This document shows, piece after piece, positions 1 through 10,945 of a stretch of 64,000 bases of DNA. The notes beneath the pieces are model-generated. The model saw nothing but the letters and a program-made list of their open reading frames with translations. It was not told the origin of the DNA and did not search any database. Within the stretch, counting starts at the first letter, position 1; every line of letters starts with the position of its first letter. The stretch comes from Salticus scenicus (lineage: Eukaryota; Arthropoda; Arachnida; Araneae; Salticidae). The stretch spans positions 165,885,034 to 165,949,033 of the forward strand of contig OZ005659.1 in the NCBI GenBank assembly GCA_963930645.1, given 5' to 3'. The position numbers were made by a program, and so were the translations under genes.

Positions 1-126
1 CAATTATTTAAAAAAAAAAATCAAACCTGTTATTAAATTGCCTTCAAACTAACAAATCTTGATCAAAATTTTCAAGTGAAACCTAATACGGACTTCAGAA
101 TACCAAATTTGAATTTCCTGCAGTTA

Positions 127-668
127 TTTGTTTTTAAGTGATGCTGATAACAGATATACATACGGATCGATCGCTAAAATTTGGACTATCGTAATCAGGC
201 AATCTCAAAATGTGATATTAAACAAAAAACCAGAGTTGAAAATTTTAAAAAAAAAACCTTGTTTACAGTATGCGTATGAAAAATTAATTTTGCTTCCTGA
301 GCAGTGTTCGTCGAAATAGTAAAATGTAGCAAAGCACTTTCATCAATTGTATTTAATAGAAAAAAGCGTTTAGCTAAATTTTGGGTAGCCATGTATTTTT
401 TGTTTTTAAGTGATGCTGATAACAGATACACATACAGATCGTTCACTGAAAACTGGACTTTTGTAATCAGGCAACCTCAAAATGTTATATTAAACAAAAA
501 AAACAGAAGTGAAAATTAAAAAAATACCTAATTTACAGTATGCGTATTAAAAATTGATTTTGCTTCCTGAGCAGCGTTTGTCGGCATAGTAAAATGTAGC
601 AAAGCACTTTCTTCAATTATATTCAATAGAAAAAAGCGTTTAGCTTAATTTTGGGTAGCCCTGTATAT
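127..668. repeat. Tandem repeat, 272-bp unit, about two copies
   Basis: The words TTTTTAAGTGATGCTGATAA and TTTTGGGTAGCC recur exactly 272 bases apart, and the sequence between them is about 90% alike. Short open frames on both strands here are by-products of the repeat. The motifs (a 'gatgctgataacaga' block followed by 'caatctcaaaatgtg') resemble the ends of the diverged dispersed repeats elsewhere in the window, so this may be a local duplication of one of them. Confidence 0.8.
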
Positions 669-1018
669 TGCCTATAATCAATACGTACTATAAATAATAG
701 TGTACTTAAATTTAGTCTTACATGAATAACATCTAACACAAAAGGATTTACAATTCCAGCAGTTTCCAAGTATAGCAACAACGGATCCAGATATTTTGGG
801 TACCTTTGTAAATGAATGATGAATGATTTCCATACAACAATCTATACAAAACATGCTTTTATCCATATAATAAATTTTGTTCATTTCATTCTGTTTAAGT
901 CAGCCTATAGATGTTACACTATGCTTACCAGAAATTACCTCATAGATATAATATATCTGAAATCTTTCGGATGACCCTGGACACGAACAATTCACTTGAT
1001 CTTAACAAAAAGTTTAGT
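669..1018. other. AT-rich stretch, nothing recognised
   Basis: A 68-codon minus-strand frame lies here. It has no recognisable domain and no supporting splice or promoter signals. Confidence 0.5.
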
Positions 1019-1318
1019 GTGGCATCCAGGGCCTGATTAAGGGGGAAGCTCGCTCATACCGGAATATTTTTACAATTATTTTTTACTTCATGTCATAGAA
1101 ATTCCACGCTTTGACGAGGAAATATTTTTTATAAAAATGAACGGTGTAAAACAATCCAATTTACTCACCGTTATTAGACACCAGAATTCTTTTAAAATAA
1201 TTTTTAATGAAAATTTTCTGTTTATTATAGGAGGAAAGTATTTGTTAAAAAATAACGGTGTAAGTATAAATAATGTGTAAAGAGCGAGCTTCCCCCTTAA
1301 TCAGGCCCTGGTGGCATC
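1019..1318. mobile_element. hAT-like MITE with 8-bp target duplication
   Basis: The element proper is 1027-1310 (284 bp). Its terminal inverted repeats start CAGGGCCTGATTAAGGGGGA and end with the exact complement for about 29 bp. The 8-bp direct repeat GTGGCATC flanks it at 1019-1026 and 1311-1318. Termini beginning CAGGG plus an 8-bp duplication are the hAT signature. The interior has no transposase, so it is non-autonomous. The exact duplication and arms suggest fairly recent insertion. Confidence 0.85.
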
Positions 1319-1319
1319 C

Positions 1320-1590
1320 CTATATGCTATACATTTAGAATACCAATTTTGAACTTTCTGCTGTTATTTGTTCTTGAGATATGTTGATAATAGACACACA
1401 TACAGACAAATACACACACAGACAGACAGATACACAGACACACGCACAAACACACAGACCAACCACTAAAAATATTTTTTTCGGATTTAGGGGACCTCAA
1501 AACATGTAAATATAACAAAAACTCAGTTTCGAAAATCTGACCCAAAAATAATACTTTCTCTACCATATATATGGGATAGGAGAAAGTAAA
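1320..1590. repeat. Dispersed repeat module with CA/CAGA microsatellite
   Basis: It holds an ACACAC/CAGACAGA tract (about 1395-1450), then the phrase 'ggacctcaaaacatgtaaat', then 'aatactttctctaccatatatatggg...gaaagtaaa'. The same ordered motifs recur near 8400-8560, 21660-21800, 32780-32960, 33830-33960 and 36840-36970, which marks one very diverged interspersed family. I cannot assign it to a superfamily. Confidence 0.55.
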
Positions 1591-2150
1591 TATGCCTATT
1601 TTTAAGTTCTACATAAAGAATAATATTTTTCTGATGGAAATAATAATTTTTTCTTATTTAAAAATTTTTCAATCTGCACCTTAGTTTTACATTTTATTAT
1701 TGCTGCATTATAATTAAAATTAGACAACATTACAGTTTTATAAAGTGTTTTTTTTTTTTTTCTTTTCGTAGAAATTGCAATTTATCTTCAAGTAAAGCTT
1801 TATTACAGTACACTTTAATTTTCTTAGTTTAAAGAACTTTTTATTTTTCTTATTTTTGTTAATTTAAAGTATTCTCTTTTTATACAATTTTAAGAATAAT
1901 TAAATGAACTTTCTAAGACTTTTTTTTTATTCTCCCAATTCCATGCGGGATTTATTTGTTATTGATATTTTGTTACGTGAAGGATTAAAGTCAAACGTGA
2001 TTACAGATTTTCCTTTTAGATTTAAAAATACTAATTTATGGAAACCTAAACTTTTAATCCTTTAAAAAACACTTGAATTATGATTATTCAGATCCTCTTT
2101 TATTTGATATAAATGATGATGTGGTTTAAATTTTTGTTGTTAGAAAATTA
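1590..2150. repeat. Dispersed repeat copy (homolog at 36000-36665)
   Basis: Long colinear similarity to 36000-36665 on the same strand. Shared blocks include 'gtcaaacgtgattacag', 'aattaaatgaactttc' and 'ttaatttaaagtattctctt'. Divergence is substantial and no coding capacity remains. Both copies sit beside the CAGA-microsatellite module, so the two modules probably belong to one long element. Confidence 0.65.
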
Positions 2151-2198
2151 AAAAATTAAAAACTTAAAAAGTGTATAGAATTTTGCTTTATAAAGCCG

Positions 2199-2457
2199 GA
2201 ATATATGCGAAAGTTTCAGAAGCCAATCAGCGTAAGTCAAAAATTTTGAAGTTGATAAAATGAGAGTTTTATTATAGAATTGCATACAAAATCAATAGTT
2301 CAATGGGCATTGATAGTGCTGAAATCCGGCAAATAATAATAAAATTTATTAATTTGTTTGTGCTTATAAAAAAACGTGTGATTCTCCATCGTTCACAACA
2401 CATTTTCTTTTACTTACTTGACTTACGCTGATTGGCTTCTGAACATCCATATATGTC
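2199..2457. mobile_element. Palindromic MITE
   Basis: Inverted repeats of about 25 bp carry TTCAGAAGCCAATCAGCGTA at 2215 and its complement ending at 2443. Weaker pairing extends outward to an 'atatatg' word on each side. The roughly 180-bp interior has no ORF. The superfamily is uncertain because no clean target duplication is visible. Confidence 0.65.
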
Positions 2458-2787
2458 TTTGTAAAAATGTTTTCGTTATATGTATACTTTTATGCATACT
2501 GCAGTATTAATATACACTATGAAAGAATTAGTACAAAGTATATTTGAAATCAATAAGGTCGTGCATTAAAATAATTTATTTATTTTTTAATACATTTGTC
2601 ATGCATTAAAAATAAATTTGTACATATCTCGAAGAAACGTTAATTAGTGTGCTGTGGTCATCACAAATTTCTTTTGTAACATTTTATCATATAACAATGC
2701 CATCTACCGTTTATGAAGTACAAAAGTATATTCAAATTGCATTCTTACAATTAATATTTTATTTGTGCAATTTGATGTAACTTACAC

Positions 2788-3069
2788 CATAGCCTCCTAA
2801 ACTAGATGCCTTCTGCCTGGCTCGGAAACTTGGCAGCAGTTCAAGCGGTAGACAGCGCCACCTGGTAAAGATTGCTCGACTTTTTTATTCAGCTGTAACC
2901 AATAATTTTAAGAAGTGATATATGATACATATAATCGACGTATCAAATCCCACTTTTAAAAATTTTTGATGGCTGTTGAATAAAAAAAGTCGCGCAATCT
3001 GTACCAGGTGGTGCTGTCTACCGCCAAGTTTCCGAGCTACATGGAAGGCATCTAGTATAGATAGCTATG
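2788..3069. mobile_element. Hairpin MITE, family H (copy 1)
   Basis: Ends CATAGCCTCCTAAACTAGAT and its imperfect complement. Inner arms carry a 'gacagcgccacctgg' word followed by 'cgacttttttattca' and a central TCGA-containing stem. The same outer ends occur at 40617-40926. The inner hairpin also occurs at 4931, 8869, 12741 and 47614, so this is a larger family member that includes the core hairpin. Confidence 0.7.
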
Positions 3070-3620
3070 CTTACACCAATATATGCTGAGATATAGCCAT
3101 TTCGGAAATCCTAGAAAATAATAACGTCGCTACCTATAGGCTAATATCTATTCAAATTAAATCAATGTAATTTTTCATAATGTATATCTCACATTAACAA
3201 CTCTGATGCATTTTATTAGTTGAAATACAGTCTTCCCGTAAACAGAAAATATTGCAGGGTAACACAGCGTCTCCTATTGTCCTATATACATTCAAATTAA
3301 ATGGGCACAGTTTTACATAATAAATATCTCATATACCAAGTTTCTTGCATTTGTATATCACAGAAGTTGAGATACTGGTCGTCTCTCGTAAACAGAACTA
3401 AGCTTCGGCATAACAGAACTAAATTTCTGTTTGGTTAAATTCAGTCCTTGATTCGCGAGATACAGCGTCCGAACAAAACCTTTCTAACACTCACACACAG
3501 AGGCAAACACACATGTAGACATTTTCTAAATTTACAGGACATCTCAAGTAGTGTAAATTTATTCGAATTCGTGTATATTCTTTCGAAAAACGTATGTCAA
3601 AATATTTCAAAAATCCAATA
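3070..3620. repeat. Dispersed repeat, diverged
   Basis: Contains 'gagatatagcc', 'ttcaaattaaat...' and 'ctcacatacc' style phrases, about two internal units. The same phrases occur at 7740-8530, 21300-21800 and 33340-33960. The stretch ends in an AC-rich tract and 'aaatccaatactttctt'. It is non-coding. Confidence 0.5.
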
Positions 3621-3628
3621 CTTTCTTT

Positions 3629-3941
3629 TTAACACTTTCGCGACTGCTGACTTAGATTCACGTCATTTCGAAATCTGTAACTCCGCCAGTGGGCGTTTCT
3701 TTTGTAATTCGTATGTTGTTATATTTCTTAAGAATATTCCCTATATTCATATTTGTACAATCAAAATATTATGAATAAAAATACTTTCATTAGAAGGAGT
3801 ATAATTATTATGTATATTCATATGTAATATAAATATGAATACAGAAAATGTTGTTCTGAAATAATGTAACGTGAAAGAATAATGCCCACAGACGGAACTT
3901 ACGATCAAAAAGACAAAAACATGTGATCGCGAGAGTGTTAA
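3629..3941. mobile_element. piggyBac-like MITE, TTAA-flanked (family P1, copy 1)
   Basis: It begins TTAACACTTTCGCGAC and ends GATCGCGAGAGTGTTAA, so short inverted repeats are bounded by the tetranucleotide TTAA. Insertion at TTAA with duplication is the piggyBac hallmark. A second copy at 40285-40590 is alignable throughout, including 'gggcgtttcttttg' near the left end and 'tgcccaca' near the right. There is no ORF of transposase type. Confidence 0.75.
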
Positions 3942-4174
3942 CTATATATACGAAAGTAAAGAATTCTATTTGGGCGGATAATCACTCTAAGGATCTCCCG
4001 CTAAACGATGAATAGAATAAGACAATAGAATTTAAATGTGAAAGAGCTTATTTTTTTGCAAAGTAACAGATAGTATGCATGATTAAAAAAATAATTAGCA
4101 TAGTGGACACTGCTCAGTTTTCCATCATATATACGAAAAGGATGAAAAACTGAGATACTCCGAAAAAACTCTTA

Positions 4175-4214
<40 letters not shown>

Positions 4215-4930
4215 TTTTACTATCCTCTTTTGTGTTGGAATTAGTTTCATATACTAGTTTTCATCCAATTTCCCGTTAGTTATCTTGAAATAATCTTTAT
4301 AATGCATGTTCATTCGAAATTTTGCTCTTCTCTGGCGAAAATTATTTTAAAATTCAAATTTATACGACTTTAAATGGCTAATCTATACACAAACATTATT
4401 ATTTTTTATTTTTTTCGGATTTCTTCAAACCATAAAAAAAATCCCGAGGTGGGAAATTTTCATGAACACCAAAATTTCCAGCGAATTAAAAGGATCACTG
4501 AATTGTAATCAGATGAGGTGTGACTCTTTTCTATGTTAGCGGATGTTTAAAGATTGATTTGATTGCGAATTGGTTTGAGTCAACGTAATTCATTTTGCTT
4601 TAATTAGTGCTTGTCTCTTGCCGCCTTTCCACTTTATTCGAATCCAATTAGGATTGCTTTAAACATATTTCCCACGTAGTTTATCTAAATAATTGTTTAC
4701 GACTTTTCTCAAGAAATATGAAGTTTAGCAAGTAAATACAAATTAAAATTGCTGTACTCAGTTGAACATATTCTTTATTTTCATCTTAGCTAACTTTAGT
4801 CATGTTAACATAAAAAGTGTGAAATTATTTTCATTGAAAAGGTATAACATCGTTAATTAAGCACTATTTATAGAGAAATATGCTAGTCGAACATATATTA
4901 CCCGTACAGCTCATTGAGTTCCCGAGACGT
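3942..4930. other. AT-rich intergenic DNA with (TA)n/(T)n tract
   Basis: A (TA)n run followed by a T homopolymer lies at about 4172-4218. I see no gene, repeat pair or terminal inverted repeat in the rest. Confidence 0.5.
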
Positions 4931-5106
4931 CACGTCAGTGTCGCCAGATTGGGGACTTTTTTATTCACTATCCACCACTAAATTTTAACTGTAACGGTTG
5001 GCTAATCATTTCAAAGATTAATCGCCCATTATGTATAGCAAATATCACTTCTCAAAATTATTGCTGAATTGAATAAAATGAGTCCCCGATCTGGCAACAC
5101 TGCGTC
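4931..5106. mobile_element. Hairpin MITE, family H core (copy 2)
   Basis: Arms carry 'cagtgtcgccagatt...gactttttattca' and the complement 'gaataaaatgagtccccgatctggcaacactg'-type end. The centre has the family phrase for 'aatatcacttctcaaaattattg'. It is the short form of the hairpin, without the outer CATAGCC ends of copy 1. Confidence 0.7.
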
Positions 5107-5674
5107 CCGTATACATGGCACAATCTTATTTTGATGAAATCTCAAGATGTACTAAACAGAATATCTCTCGGATATTACAGTTGATTAGTTACTGCGATGT
5201 GTGCTTCCTGTGATATTTTGAGAACGCAGCCTCTAATTTCACGTATGTGAAGTGATAGTGTGATGTATCTTGGATGTTGGAATGTAATATCTCTGGGCCA
5301 AGACATTTCCCAAGTCTCAAGAACATTTCTGAAATGTTTGACAAATAAACAAAACATCTGCGTTACATCACAATGTCGCAGTATGATGGGGTTTTTTTAC
5401 GTGTTAGAGATTGTGCCAAATAGATATTACTAAATTTGATTTTTAATTATTAATTGAATTATTAATTTTATGAATTTAAATTACTAAATTTGATATTTTT
5501 GTTTATAATTAAATGTTATTTTTGTTTGAAACAAAAATATCATTTATGTTCGAGCCAGTTACATTAAGTTAAGATACTCTACTTGTATTTACGATACCAA
5601 TAATATATGTAAATAAATTCTGTAAAACAAATATTTGATACTAAAGTTCACTTCAAAATAGCAGACTCAAGTGT
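5107..5674. other. AT-rich stretch, nothing recognised
   Basis: Only short direct repeats of 'attactaaatttga' (about 5428-5490) are visible. No coding signal. Confidence 0.45.
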
Positions 5675-5885
5675 AACCACGTTTCTCACGTGCAGCTTTA
5701 AGGACGATTCCAAAGACTTGGAGGGGTGTCAAACTGACGGACAGGTTGAGATTTATAAAGTCATTCGGTATTTCTTTGTCGCTATTTTCTTTCAACTACA
5801 AGGGTTATCACTGAAATTTTAACACTGGACTCGTTGGGTTAGCACTTGCGCAGAAACTCCCATGGTCGCGAGAAACGGGGCTAAA
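5675..5885. repeat. Dispersed repeat (second copy at 22858-23070)
   Basis: Alignable with 22858-23070 on the same strand. Shared words are 'taaccacgtttc', 'aggcttggagg/agacttggagg', 'ttgcgcagaa' and 'ctcgt'. The spacing between blocks is kept. The family is unknown and neither copy has an inverted-repeat end that I can define. Confidence 0.6.
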
Positions 5886-6339
5886 GAATACTCTACATAT
5901 TAAGTTTATGTTTGAATTCCTTAAACCTGGGATTCCCTTCAATGTTGGCTGTAAATGAAATAAATATTTTTCGTAATCTTTCCACTTTTTCTGTCTCGCA
6001 ATGATTCCAGAAAAAGACAATAATATGAATTTTACGTGCATATTTATGGAATGTACATGTCTTTATTTCAAGAGCCAAATGCATTCCACACTTTAATAGT
6101 TCAATCATTAGTATCCGTCGGCGATCAGATCAGCCTGTATTTTAAATGCCACTATCTAAAAAATTCTATGTTCGTAATATTTAGCGAAAGAAATCATTGC
6201 AAAAGATTGCTAAATATTACTTTTTTAAAAAATGCTATACAGAAGGAACTCCAATTCCTGATAATCATTAATACAATGAATAAAAAAAATATTGATAATC
6301 AATGCTTATCTTTAATTGTCAAAAATGTTTTGACATATT
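5886..6339. other. No supported feature
   Basis: Three overlapping open frames of 71-126 codons occur here on both strands. They have no domain, no codon pattern and no splice context, and the plus-strand frame ends in the neighbouring repeat. I treat them as chance. Confidence 0.45.
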
Positions 6340-7020
6340 CTGAACGTGATTTGACTACTTTTCGAAAATATCTGACGTCTGCGCATCTGTGTGTGTGTGT
6401 TACCAAAATTTTGTAGACATTGTATCTCCCGAATCAATGAACTGAATTTAAGAAAACTTGATTTTTAGTTGTACCTTGGTTTAAATTTGTACTGATTACA
6501 TTTTAGGATATATTGTTCAACAGGTGGCGCTGCCATCCAGTCTTTTCATAATTTTAAGTATGGCAGTATAGGGCAAAATTTCGTATAAATGTGCTCAATA
6601 AGAATTATTTTAACCAATTATTGAAAAACTACAGAAATTTATTTGTAATAGAAAAAGTTAATTAAAGAAATAGTTGCAAATGTTAAAGCATCACTACTTC
6701 TCAGGAAAAAAGAACTCTGGCCTCTAAATTTTCTGTGTGAATATTTTTAAAAAGATTCCGTAAATACCTTTAAAACAAATGGTTGAACCCTGAATGTGTG
6801 ATAATTTAAAACAAAGTTATCGTTATTTCTTCATCTGTCGTCTGAAGGGTATAAAATTCACTATCTTTCGACATTAAGCCTTGTACTTCTCCGAGATAAA
6901 AATTGTCTGCGTTTTTTATCAAAAGTAATTTTAATAAATAAATAACTTTTGCTACATGAATTTTTATGGAAAAAATATAGAAGAATATTTTGTGATGGCC
7001 ACACAACATACTAGTTAATT
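6340..7020. repeat. Dispersed repeat copy (homolog at 36930-37640)
   Basis: Runs colinear with 36930-37640. Shared blocks are 'caggtggcgctg', 'agtataggacaaaatttcgta', 'tacctttaaaac...atggttgaacc', 'gataatttaaaacaaagtta' and 'catactagtt'. About 680 bp are conserved in order with many indels, so the family is old. It is non-coding. Confidence 0.7.
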
Positions 7021-7739
7021 TATAATTAATTAATTAAATTAAAAATTATTTTTTGTATTAACATGCTTAATACTAACAATATGCTTTGTGTAAACATATG
7101 ACGTTACATACTGTTTTGTTTACATGTCATTTCTTTGGCTTTACACCAAATAAATAGCATCACCAATCTTTTTGTTAGATATATTCTAGTTCTGCCGGTT
7201 CAGATATTCAGCTATAATAGATTTCATTGCAACGCATTTGCAGTTTCCGTACAAATGAAAACTGACAATACAACAGACATAAATCTTTATAATCATTGTT
7301 TTCGTGTCACCAAAACTGCAAACGGGGAAATACTTCGTAGAGATAAATATAATATTTTGACTGTTATTCATTTTATCTAAGAACAATGCAACAGCTTTAG
7401 TTACATATAATCTGTTCACAGATGATTTCTTTTACAATATTTTTATACAATTAAAACTTAATTCATCCTATAAACATAACTGCTATTTTATATCATCGAC
7501 TAATGGAAGATAACGTATGTTCGCTACTTCGTTCACATACATTTGCAGAAGAAAAAAGTGTTATGTAATGCAGAGTGCAGTGATAGATAAACGAATTGAA
7601 ATAGCTTGTTTTAATTGAAATTTAAATATCTGTAATGCAGCTTTTTTTTTAAATTCTGATTGTTTGGACAATTAAAACTTGCGTGTTGCAGTCATTGCAA
7701 AAATTTCTTTTATGTCATTATAATATAACAGTGCCAATT
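7021..7739. other. AT-rich stretch, nothing recognised
   Basis: Two antiparallel frames of about 80 codons (7135-7419) are shadows of each other without a recognisable domain. I see no terminal repeats. Confidence 0.45.
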
Positions 7740-8530
7740 GCTGGTAAACCAGTATAACAATTTTATTATCAAAACTTTTCATAATAAAGATTTTAAATGT
7801 GCCATTTGCTGCATTTTTAACCAATAGATGCTGTTATATAGCCATCTGAAGACTCACATAAACAACAGTGACACCTGTGGATCGATATGCACCTAAATTG
7901 AATAAACATAAATTTTAATAATATATATCTCACATACCAAGTTTGATTATTTGTATGTATAAAAAAATAAGGTATAGCCTTCACGTAATCTTGAAATGCA
8001 TACTAGCACCACTTGTTGTTTCATATGCACCCAAATCGAATCAGTATATTTTTTTCATACTATCCATTTCAAAATAAAGTTCTGTGCATTAATATACCAC
8101 AGAAGTTGAGGTATTGCCTCCCTGTAAATATGGTTAAATTGTAGCACAGCAGCGTTTCTTGTCGGTTGATATCCACCCAAATTGAATCAACATATTTTAT
8201 ATAATGACCATAACATATATCAAGTTTTGTGTATTTATACGCTGTAGAAACTATGATATAGCGTTCTTTTAAAAGAAAGAAATTGCATCAAAACTGTGCT
8301 GCCTGCTGGCTGATATGTCCCAAAAGATAGTCAGAACCAATTTAAGTGAAGATTCAACTAAATATCCAATTTGGTTAAACTCGTCCATGGGTTCATGAAA
8401 TACATTGTACTCAAAATTTTGCTAATAAACACACAGACAGGCACGCAGTCACACAGGCGATATATTTAGATATTTTCTAAAATGATCGAATCATGTCAAA
8501 AACATCTAAAAATGAATGAATCCATAGAAA
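7740..8530. repeat. Dispersed repeat, about four degenerate internal units
   Basis: Units of about 130-150 bp repeat the order 'gagatatagcc - gcagcgccacctg - gttgatatccacccaaattgaatcaacat - tttcatat - atcaagttt'. The block ends in an 'acacacagacaggcacgcag' tract and a 'catctaaaaatgaatgaatcc' tail. Similar arrays lie at 3070, 21300 and 33340. Confidence 0.55.
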
Positions 8531-8868
8531 ACCAAAAGTCGAAAACTTTTCTAGGTTGCGTTGAATGGAATGGAGTAAGTTTTACGTTATCTTGGTGCTA
8601 CGCTATGTGCAGTTAGCGACAGTCTGGGACTCACGCATAATGCAAAGGCACCAAACATTCCTGCATTGGGACAGTCCCCACTTTTGGTAATTTCTTTTGT
8701 TTTCATTCATAAACTTGTTTTCTTTTGTCATAATGTATAATTTAAAACTGATAAGAGCGCTTTTTTTTTTTTTAAAGTACTGCTTTCGTCTCGATTTCTT
8801 ATCTTAAAATTGCAAACGCGGCGCTGATTTGTATCTAATTTTTCTCTAAAAAATTTCGTCATTCTACC

Positions 8869-9016
8869 AGTGATGCCAGATTGTGCGACTTTTTTATTTA
8901 ATAGTCACCAATAATTTTGAGAAGTGATGCTTGATATACATTATAGACAATTAATCGTCGATTATGTACATTAAATATCACTGTTGAATAAAAAAGTCGC
9001 GCACTCTGACAACACT
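8869..9016. mobile_element. Hairpin MITE, family H core (copy 3)
   Basis: Left arm 'agtgatgccagattgtgcga' then 'cttttttattta' and 'caccaataattttgagaagtg'. The right arm pairs with it and ends 'ctctgacaacact'. The centre is an 'aattaatcgtcgatt' self-complementary block. Close to copy 6 at 47614. Confidence 0.75.
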
Positions 9017-9816
9017 GCATTCTACTCGAATGGTGGTCTGAAGCAACGGGATAAATAAATTAGAATGCTGATTCAGTGGATGGGGGATTAGCTTTCCGTT
9101 GTTCAAGATGAATCAGGTGACATGAACCAATAGCTTGCTATGTTCGGCCCTTTATCGCTATTTTGGCATATAAAATTTCAGTTCGGCAAATTATCATTAT
9201 TATTAGGTACCATGAAGGTCCTATGACCGAAATATTTTTTTATTTTTTTTTATAATTTTTGCACATATTTGACATTTTAATAAATAATAAAATACCTTTA
9301 TTTTCATCGTTTCCCAACAAAGTTTAAAAGTGTTTATAAAAGAAAAGTTAAACTTTTAAAGAGCTAAATTTAACAACAATTACTAATTTTTCAACTATTT
9401 TTAAGCATTCTGTCGGTTAAATTTCGACTACACGAAATAAAAATGAAGTAAAATAAAAGTCAAAATTATTTAGAACAAAAGAATATTAAACTATATAAGT
9501 AAACAAAAACTTTGGCGCTTATGACTTTTGACAAGAACTGTCTCCAAACCGTTGTCATAGAAATTTATTGAAAATAAGCTGTTACCAAGGGAACCAACGC
9601 ATAGAGGGTTCATGTCACATGACTCATGTTGGAGCATGTCAGGGTTACCATTTATCACTCTACTTTATTTATCTCGTTACATGCCATCATAATTTTCATC
9701 ATTCACTAAAAGAATGGCTCCTACGTTTAATTGAGTCCTTAAAGATATTATTTGTATTTGAACATGTAGGATATTTTGGCCACGGAGGATTTTATATATG
9801 TTCCATCATCCGTCGG
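9017..9816. other. AT-rich stretch, nothing recognised
   Basis: Contains part of a 122-codon plus-strand frame that runs into the SINE relic just downstream. The frame is therefore probably not a gene. Confidence 0.45.
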
Positions 9817-9885
9817 CTTAAGCATAGAACTAGCAATATTCCAATTACGAACTCGATGCTCTACCGAGCAGACTATACCTGTCCT
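9817..9885 (-). repeat. tRNA-SINE head relic
   Basis: The complement reads 'gctcggtagagcatcgag', then 'ttcgtaattggaatattg', then 'gttctatgcttaagccg'. This matches the head of the SINE at 20369, 31429, 55944 and 56365 (A-box region, 'cgtaattggaagattg', B-box region), with many substitutions. Only about 70 bp remain. Confidence 0.6.
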
Positions 9886-10113
9886 AAAAAATTTCCAAAT
9901 CCAATACTTTCTTGCTATGTATACAGTAGAAAGTAAAAGGATTGTGTTATAAAATAAAATTTTACCTAAAATTGCTTTTTTAAAATAAAAGTTAATTCAT
10001 ATTTCTGAATGTAAAATCGATTTTATTTTGGACAATTTTTCAAATTTAGAATACATATCACTTACTTATGGATTACAAATGCCAGACTCTTAAGTATTTA
10101 GATTATTTAATCT

Positions 10114-10149
<36 letters not shown>

Positions 10150-10878
10150 ATGAACGATATTAAACAGTATATGATTTAGATTTGAAAGCTTTACTGGAAT
10201 TTCTAAAATACAAGTGATTGCCATAGATTTTCTTGGAATATAAAATTAAAGAATTTCTGTATCAATGAAAATTTTGAAATACCAATGTAATCTTATGGCT
10301 TTTATCTTGAAATCGATAAAAGAATATTATTGCAGAAAATAATGGCACCTGAAACAGAAAGAAATGCATCCTGTCTCTTAGGATTCTGTCTTAAAAAAAA
10401 TTTTTTTTCATTGTTTATATACATACGTTTCTTATTCAGTTCGACTATCATCTAACATTACACAACTTTCATGCATGCATAGATACACGTTATGATATAC
10501 TATTAGCTGAATTACATGGTCTTTTTTCGATACATCACACTCGGGTAAAAAGTTTATAAATATTTTTCAACTTATCTTACTTTCTAGAAAAGAAACTTAA
10601 AAAATTCTGCAACATTGCGTTGAAGAATTTATTTTTGTAAACGAATTAAATTATACAGAATTGATTTGTAAACTTCTAAAATGTCTTCTTGCCATAGAGT
10701 TTCTGTTTTTCAGAATTTTTCTTCAATTTTAAATCAATAGTGCTATTTTAAGGAAGTGTGTCGGGTTTCCCATAGCTTTATGTTATGTATAAAACAAGTA
10801 AAAAAAAATTGATAAATAATATTTTCTCCTTTTGAGAATGATTGAGAACGGCTGTACGACCATTTTTTGTATGAAATC
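9886..10878. other. AT-rich stretch with 34-bp poly-A
   Basis: Poly-A runs from 10115 to 10148. The phrase 'aaatccaatactttcttgctatgtatac...gaaagtaaaa' at about 9895-9938 is the tail motif of the dispersed repeats. Nothing else is recognised. Confidence 0.5.
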
Positions 10879-10945
10879 ATAGCGTAGTATTAGAGCGTTT
10901 GTCTGCCACTAAAATGGACCAGCGTTCGATTCCGGTGGAGGGAAT
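10879..10945 (+). repeat. tRNA-Gly(GCC)-like relic or SINE head
   Basis: The order resembles a tRNA-Gly. A degenerate D-arm 'gtagtattagagcg' comes first, then an anticodon-arm segment with loop CTGCCAC, then a B-box GCGTTCGATTCC. The acceptor stem does not pair and the anticodon stem is poor, so it is not a functional tRNA. It could head an unrelated SINE continuing to about 11150. Confidence 0.45.

Noticed and set aside
5893..6416. Overlapping open frames of 71-126 codons on both strands
   Set aside because: No domain, no splice signals, and partly inside a dispersed repeat; AT-rich DNA gives such frames by chance less often, but nothing supports them.
9568..9936. 122-codon plus-strand frame
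   Set aside because: Its 3' third lies antisense over the SINE head relic and ends in a repeat tail, so it is unlikely to be a gene.
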